Shown one piece after another: positions 58,983 to 64,000 of a stretch of DNA of 64,000 bases. Each line of letters starts with the position of its first letter. Within the stretch, counting starts at the first letter, position 1. Position numbers and translations under genes: made by a program. Below the pieces are notes generated by a model, which did no database searches, was not told where the DNA came from, and worked only from the letters and a program-made list of their open reading frames with translations. The stretch covers positions 52,376,434 to 52,440,433 of the forward strand of contig NC_085857.1 of NCBI RefSeq assembly GCF_034702125.1, given 5' to 3'. The DNA comes from Engraulis encrasicolus. Its lineage: Eukaryota > Chordata > Actinopteri > Clupeiformes > Engraulidae.

Positions 58983-59646
58983 GAATTCCAGGACTGAAGC
59001 TAGAGGGCAGGACCGGGGGCACTCATGCCACTGTTCGCACCATGCTTTGAAGGCTGCCCATCTTTAAGAGTACAAGGCTCTTGTCGATGGGGCCCTAGCA
59101 CACTGCAAGGTTCTTGTAACTGAGAATAACAACCCCCGAGCGAGGAGGGTGTCCCTTCTAACGGCCAGACCCACAGATTTAGGGCGGCTGGTGTCAGGTG
59201 CCACAACTCTCCCCTTGCGCAATGGGAGTTGCCATGGGGTGCTCGAGAGGAGGGTCTGAATCTCTGCAAACCATGGCACCTGGGGGCGAAATGGAGCCAT
59301 TAAGACAACTCTCAGGTTCTCCTTCCTGGTCTTCTCCAGGAATCATGGAGAGGGGGGAAGATCGTCCACCCCAGTGGTGCGTCGTCTTGGTTTAAGGAAA
59401 ACCAGAGTGGACAGTGGGTCGACTCCCTTGAGGCGAAAAGATTGCTGTGTGCCTTCCCAAAATGAACCCAGATCAGATGCACTGTTTCCGGGTGCAATCG
59501 CCATTCACTTGGGTGTGGCTTACCCCTTGACAGCAGGTATGCTGCTGTGTTCAGAGTGCCCGGCAGGTGCACTGCTCTAATCGAGTGGAGTCGAGTGCCT
59601 GCTTAGAGGAGGAGTTCCCGGGCCATGTTGCGTAACGCCTGGGACC

Positions 59647-59916
59647 TCAGGTCTCCCTGGCGGTCACATATGCTATGGCCGACATGTTGTCTGTTCGAAT
59701 TAAGACACTCTTGTTCTGGAGTACTGGCAAAAAGTGCCGGAGGGCAAGATATATCGGTCTCAACTCGAGAATATTTATGTGGGCAGTTTTCCAAGGTGGG
59801 CGCCACACTCCTCTGGCTCCTACATCATTCAAGACTGCCCTCCAGCCTGACAGCGATGCGTCTGCAGTCAGAACTTTGCGCTGGTAGATTCTGCCTAATC
59901 GTACACCTCTGCACAA
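59647..59916 (-). pseudogene. DIRS RNase H remnant
   Basis: VLTADASLSGWRAVLND, ILELRPIYLAL and IRTDNMSAIAYV are the RNase H motifs of DIRS-like elements, including the first and third Asp. The frame is isolated by flanking frameshifts. Confidence 0.78.
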
Positions 59917-60058
59917 ATTCTGGGGTATGGCCCACTATTGGAGGGCTCATAGGCACACAGGTGGCAGAGGGACAGATTTTCCCCTGTCCAGTACTGGGTG
60001 TACTTGGGCAGGTACCACTTTGCACTGGACCCATATCTAGAAGGCCAAGGCGTACCAC

Positions 60059-61226
60059 CTAGGATGCAGCAGCCATGAGGCCCAGCAGCCTCTGACACTG
60101 GTGAGCATGCACATTCCTCCGTCCCATGAACTGTGACCGGCATTGTTTCAGGGCAATAACCTTCTGATCCGAGAGACATGCCACCATCGCAGAGTCCAGT
60201 TTCACTCCAAGGAAGGTGATTTGTTGTGAGGGAGGCAGTTGGCTCTTGTCTGAATTGAGAGACAGGCCCAACATTTGCAAGTATTCCATTACCATTGCTG
60301 TGTCCTGCCCTGCCTGCTGACTCTACTGGGAAAATTTTAACCAGTCGTAATTGAGATAGATAATTGACTCTGATGCCCCTCTGACACAGCGGGCTCAAGG
60401 CTGTGTCCATGTATTTTGTGAATGGGATAGGCCGAAGGTAAGGACGTTGAACTCGAAAGTTCTGTCCTCCAACGCAATCGGAGAAACTGGCGATGAGCAG
60501 GGTGGACTGCAATGTGGAAATAGGCACCTCTGAGGCCTATACTCGTGAACCAATCCCCGCACTGAATCGATTGACAGATTTGGGTCAGTGACAGCATTTG
60601 AAATGCAACGGGCGTAAATACTGGTTTAGTGGCCTTAGGTCCAGTATTGCACGGAATCCACCATCTAGTTTCGGAACTAGGAAGTAGCTCAAATAAAAGC
60701 CACTCCGCCGTTCGTTGCGACTTAACTCCCTTATTGCTCCTTTCCTTAACAGAGTATTTATCTCCTCTGTAAGGCCACAAGAACACCCTTGAACATGGGT
60801 GGGCGGCGCCTGAACTGTAGCCGGTAACCAAACCTTACCGTTGAAACAACCCAAGAACTGGGAGAACACATTTCCCACACCTCCAATTGAGTGTGGGAGA
60901 AAACGCCACTTGAATGTCTGGAAGAAGGCTGCGGGGCGGCAGAACTGGTCTGTGGCCATCACGCTGCCGAGGCCTATAAGGCCTAGCAGGGTTTCCAGGC
61001 CGGCGGCTTGCAAAGGGGGAAACATGCGCCGGTCGTTTTTGCCCATGTCTCTGCATATTGGGGCAGCTCTTTGGGAAGGGCACACCGGGGTTACCTGAAT
61101 AGCCCTTATCAGGCCGATGCTGCTTGGGTGGAGGGGGCCTTGGCAACAGTTACTCCCACTCCTTCTTTGACACCCTAGACTCTTTGGCCCGGTGGAGCAT
61201 GTCAGCTGCTCCGGGTCCAAAGGCAA
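60059..61226 (-). pseudogene. DIRS reverse transcriptase remnant
   Basis: Three overlapping frames carry the RT. They contain GFYLSYFLVPKLDGGFRAIL followed by DLRPLNQYL, then DWFTSIGLRGAYFHIAVHP, and QITFLGVKLDS. The usual first catalytic aspartate (IDLKDAYF type) is glycine here. No intact YxDD-type motif is seen between the frames. It is inactive. Confidence 0.8.
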
Positions 61227-61604
61227 CGCCAGGGGTAAGAGGTAGCTCCATGAGCCTGCTCCTGTCCTGCTTGGGCAACTTCAACTGAGCCAGCCACAGG
61301 TGCCTCTGTGCCATCCACAGTGAAGCAATGGATCTCCCACTAGAGTGTGCTGCACCCTTGGCAAGGTGCAGCCTGGTGCCCAGGCCCTAGTGGCGCTGTA
61401 TGGCGCTCAGCCAGCTGCTGCATCAACCACTGTTGACCGGATGCCAAGGACAAATTTCCCTTCACCAGAGACGCCATTTTATTGCTAGAACATCATAGGT
61501 CTCAGACAGTTGCTGAGGAGAGGGTTGAGTAGCTGGTATCGAACCTGAGTCCGTGGACGCCTGGGAGGATGGTGTATTATCTCATGTAGCCTTATTCACC
61601 TTAC

Positions 61605-61760
61605 TCAGTAGAGTATGTGATGAGAAGGGGAGACCGCTCTCCCTGCCCTTAAAGCTAGTGCATGATCAGGGCTCAGACATGTCACACACAGTGTATGTCC
61701 ATCTTTCACTGGCATTCTACTGTTGCAATTAGAACAGTTCTGGAATCCAGGCATCCTTTT
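61605..61760 (-). pseudogene. DIRS ORF1 (Gag-like) remnant
   Basis: MPGFQNCSNCNSRMPVKDGH and the following TLCVTCLSPDHA form the cysteine/histidine zinc-binding start of DIRS ORF1. The frame is soon broken. An (ATT)n microsatellite lies just upstream at 61788-61818. Confidence 0.6.
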
Positions 61761-61982
61761 TTTTTTTAAACTTATATTAAAATATATAAATATTATTATT
61801 ATTATTATTATTATTACTTCATCATTAAGTATCATTATTATTTCAGTCACACCTTGACTTTAGGCATGAACCTGATAGCACTGTTACTGCCTGGTACCAG
61901 ATATGGTTCCAGCAGAGGTGCAAGAGATGGTGGGCACTAAGTGTCTCACACTCCAGTAGCAGCACTAATCACCCTAGGTACC

Positions 61983-62670
61983 GACCCTGGTACCAGCGTT
62001 GATCACTCATCGGTACCGAGAATGAGATTGTTGGTACCAAGAGTTGCGCAGCACGAGATCACGTCATGTGAGGCTGCTGGAGTAGCCTATAACATGCACG
62101 CAAGCAACTCCTTCGACAGAGGGAGAGCGGCGGCAGGCAGCGTTGATTAGCTAGAGAGATGTCTCTGTAATCTCTTTCCTCCCTAGAGCAAACCACAACA
62201 ACAGATTACTTACCTCAAGTTGAATTTCAAGTTGAATTTCAAGTGGAATTCTGGTACCAGCGTTGATCTCTCACCGGTACCGAGAATGAGATTGTCGGTG
62301 CCGAGAGTTGCGCAGCACAAGATCACGTCAGATGGGGCAGCTGGAGTATAACATGCACGCAAGCAACTCGATAGAGGGAGAGTGGCGGCAGTTTGTTACA
62401 CAGGATAATTATTCCACTGTGGAACCAACAAGCCCAGCGAGTAACTTCCTCGACAGAGGAAGAGTCGCGGCCGTCCTGCAGGAGAGTTCATGCACGCAAG
62501 CAACTCGATAGAGGGAGAGTGGCGGCAGAATCACAGTGAGCTACTGAACGGCGCCGAAGGTGCCCGTAGCAACATTAGAGATATAGCTAGAGAGATGTCT
62601 CTGTAATCTCTTTCCTCCCTAGAGCAAACCACAACAACAGATTACTTACCTCAAGTTGAATTTCAGGTGG
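61983..62670. repeat. Large direct repeat inside DIRS 5' region
   Basis: Segments containing GGTACCGAGAATGAGATTG, GTTGCGCAGCAC, ATGCACGCAAGCAACTC and the AGAGATGTCTCTGTAATCTC block occur twice, with starts near 61987 and 62252, and a partial third copy follows at 62480-62660. Confidence 0.75.
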
Positions 62671-63399
62671 ATATGCGCCTCGGGGATTCCATGAGAGTAG
62701 CTTCACATGCGAAAGCACAAGCTACAGGGAGAAGCCACCGTTACTATAAGCGGCGATAGCACACTTTAATAAGGTGGGGATAATAGCCTGATAACGATAG
62801 CCTGGAGAGGGGCAACAATAGTCACCAGCTCTCGGACAGCTTACTGCCAGTAGGCACCTCGTTACCAGTATCAATTCGTACCTTATCAGATCGCGTGAGG
62901 GATTAAAGAGGACGAAGTGTGCCGCGCTGGGACTTATATACTGTGTACAGTAGCGCGGCACACTCACGTGATGAAGTTTTGATATAAGTGTACCTCAGAA
63001 CTCGCGCATGCGCGGATTATATTCCAGCCCCTTGGGCTAGCCGTCTGGCAGCCTTTCTTGAGTGAAACAGAACTCAACAGTGCCTGAGGGTTTACTCCTC
63101 ACATTTTTTGTTCTTTCTCTGAGATGTTTCAATGTAATCCCAATTGGTCATTTCTATTAGAAATGTTCTGAGATAAATTACATCAGGCTATTTTGGCCTG
63201 GAAAACAAATATTCCTTTGGGATTTAAGCCTATTTTTGGTTTATTTTGGCTAGGTCATTCAATTAATTTTGCTATATTTTACCTGCCAATCTGCCACGGC
63301 CCCCCTGGCAGCCTGTCACGCCCCCCCAGGCCCCACTTTGAAAACCCCTGCTATAGGCTACCCCATGTCCATATAAACTGGTCCAGTCTGAGTAGGCTT

Positions 63400-63522
63400 C
63401 ACTCACACACACCAGAGGCACCACCACACAAACAGAGCCTACTTCTCAATCTCTCTGTCAATCTCTCTCTCTCTCTCTCTGTCAATCTCTCTGTCAATAT
63501 CTCTCTCTCTCACACACACACA

Positions 63523-63563
<41 letters not shown>

Positions 63564-63567
63564 GCCC

Positions 63568-63613
<46 letters not shown>

Positions 63614-63740
63614 ACGTTGGGGCCTAGAGAGCTCAACAAGTTTTTTTTTTTTTTTGGGGGGGGGGGGGTATTGAATCGAATCGTGAATCGTGAATCGAGT
63701 TTGGTAATGAAAAAATCTAGATTTTTTTTTCAGGGTGAAT
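63400..63740. repeat. (CT)n/(CA)n tracts and a transposon end
   Basis: CT and CA microsatellites (63450-63612) are followed by AATCGTGAATCGTGAATCGA and GGGTGAATCGCCCAGCCCTA, which resembles the end of a fish hAT-like element. The remaining ~260 bases show no recognised feature. Confidence 0.6.
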
Positions 63741-64000
63741 CGCCCAGCCCTAACTGAAGGGGGAAGTGAAATGAAGGGCCAGTGAAATCCAACACATTGC
63801 CTGATTAAATAAAACAACACTCACCAGAACTCTCCTTATGATGTGACATGGCACACATCTCAACTCGTTCGGGAGACAACACGTGCAGTGTCCACTGTGG
63901 TCTGCTCCACAATAACAGCCTACAGTACTGACAGACATAACAGCCCTGCAATATAACCCCAGCCCAGCCTATCTCTTAGCTGTCACCTTTGCCCATGTGC

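Larger units (their letters stand above)
57887..63072 (-). mobile_element. DIRS retrotransposon, decayed
   Basis: Inverted terminal repeats of about 150 bp (57926-58076 and 62912-63062) contain CTGCCAGACGGCTAGCCC and a TATATAAGTCCCAGCGCGG promoter-like segment. The minus-strand order ORF1, reverse transcriptase, RNase H, tyrosine recombinase is that of DIRS elements. Next to the left repeat, 58122-58210 contains complements of both outer ends, the internal complementary region used to form circles. No target duplication is expected or seen. Frames are broken. Confidence 0.88.

Overview
This is a repeat-saturated piece of a ray-finned (teleost) fish nuclear genome. Signs of this are interrupted genes with GT-AG introns, long (GT)n, (GA)n and (GAAA)n microsatellites, and fish-typical mobile elements: Tc1, hAT MITEs, Rex1-like and L2-like LINEs, a Gmr1-type Gypsy element and a DIRS element. 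No species can be named. There is no prokaryotic content.

Left (1-10.8 kb, + strand): the last seven coding exons of a transglutaminase gene (TGM2-like, about 320 C-terminal residues). The catalytic core would lie left of the window. Every exon phase fits its neighbour. The introns are packed with (TG)n tracts, several directly in front of splice acceptors. Truncated or decayed copies of four of the seven exons lie beside the real ones.

Middle (18.75-41.2 kb, - strand): the most interesting locus. Seven intact AIG1/GIMAP GTPase exons, an eighth degenerate AIG1 exon without a P-loop, three acidic linker exons, a FIIND (ZU5-UPA) exon that keeps the NPSF|S self-cleavage site, a short linker and a terminal CARD exon all lie in order on one strand. 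Their splice phases are compatible throughout, so they can be read as one frame of about 2,430 residues. If transcribed as one unit this is a GIMAP-FIIND-CARD protein, an inflammasome-like layout in which a multi-GTPase array takes the place of NACHT-LRR. The GTPase exons arose by tandem duplication of a unit of about 1.35 kb that carried an hAT MITE.

Around and inside these genes: a family of 3.3-3.7 kb non-coding foldback elements with very long inverted repeats (GGGTCATTCC ends, 4-bp target duplications) at 13.3-16.7, 19.65-23.0, 48.4-50.0 and 51.7-55.4 kb; a 4.4-kb TA-flanked element (24.9-29.3 kb) with an intact Tc1 element nested in it; an L2-like LINE 5' part (16.7-18.6 kb); a 5'-truncated Gypsy with integrase before reverse transcriptase and one LTR (44.2-48.4 kb); tRNA-like repeat heads (41.9-42.6 kb); a Rex1-like LINE 3' part (55.6-57.3 kb); and a decayed DIRS tyrosine-recombinase retrotransposon (57.9-63.1 kb). 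The two cellular genes converge; about 8 kb of repeats separates their stop codons.
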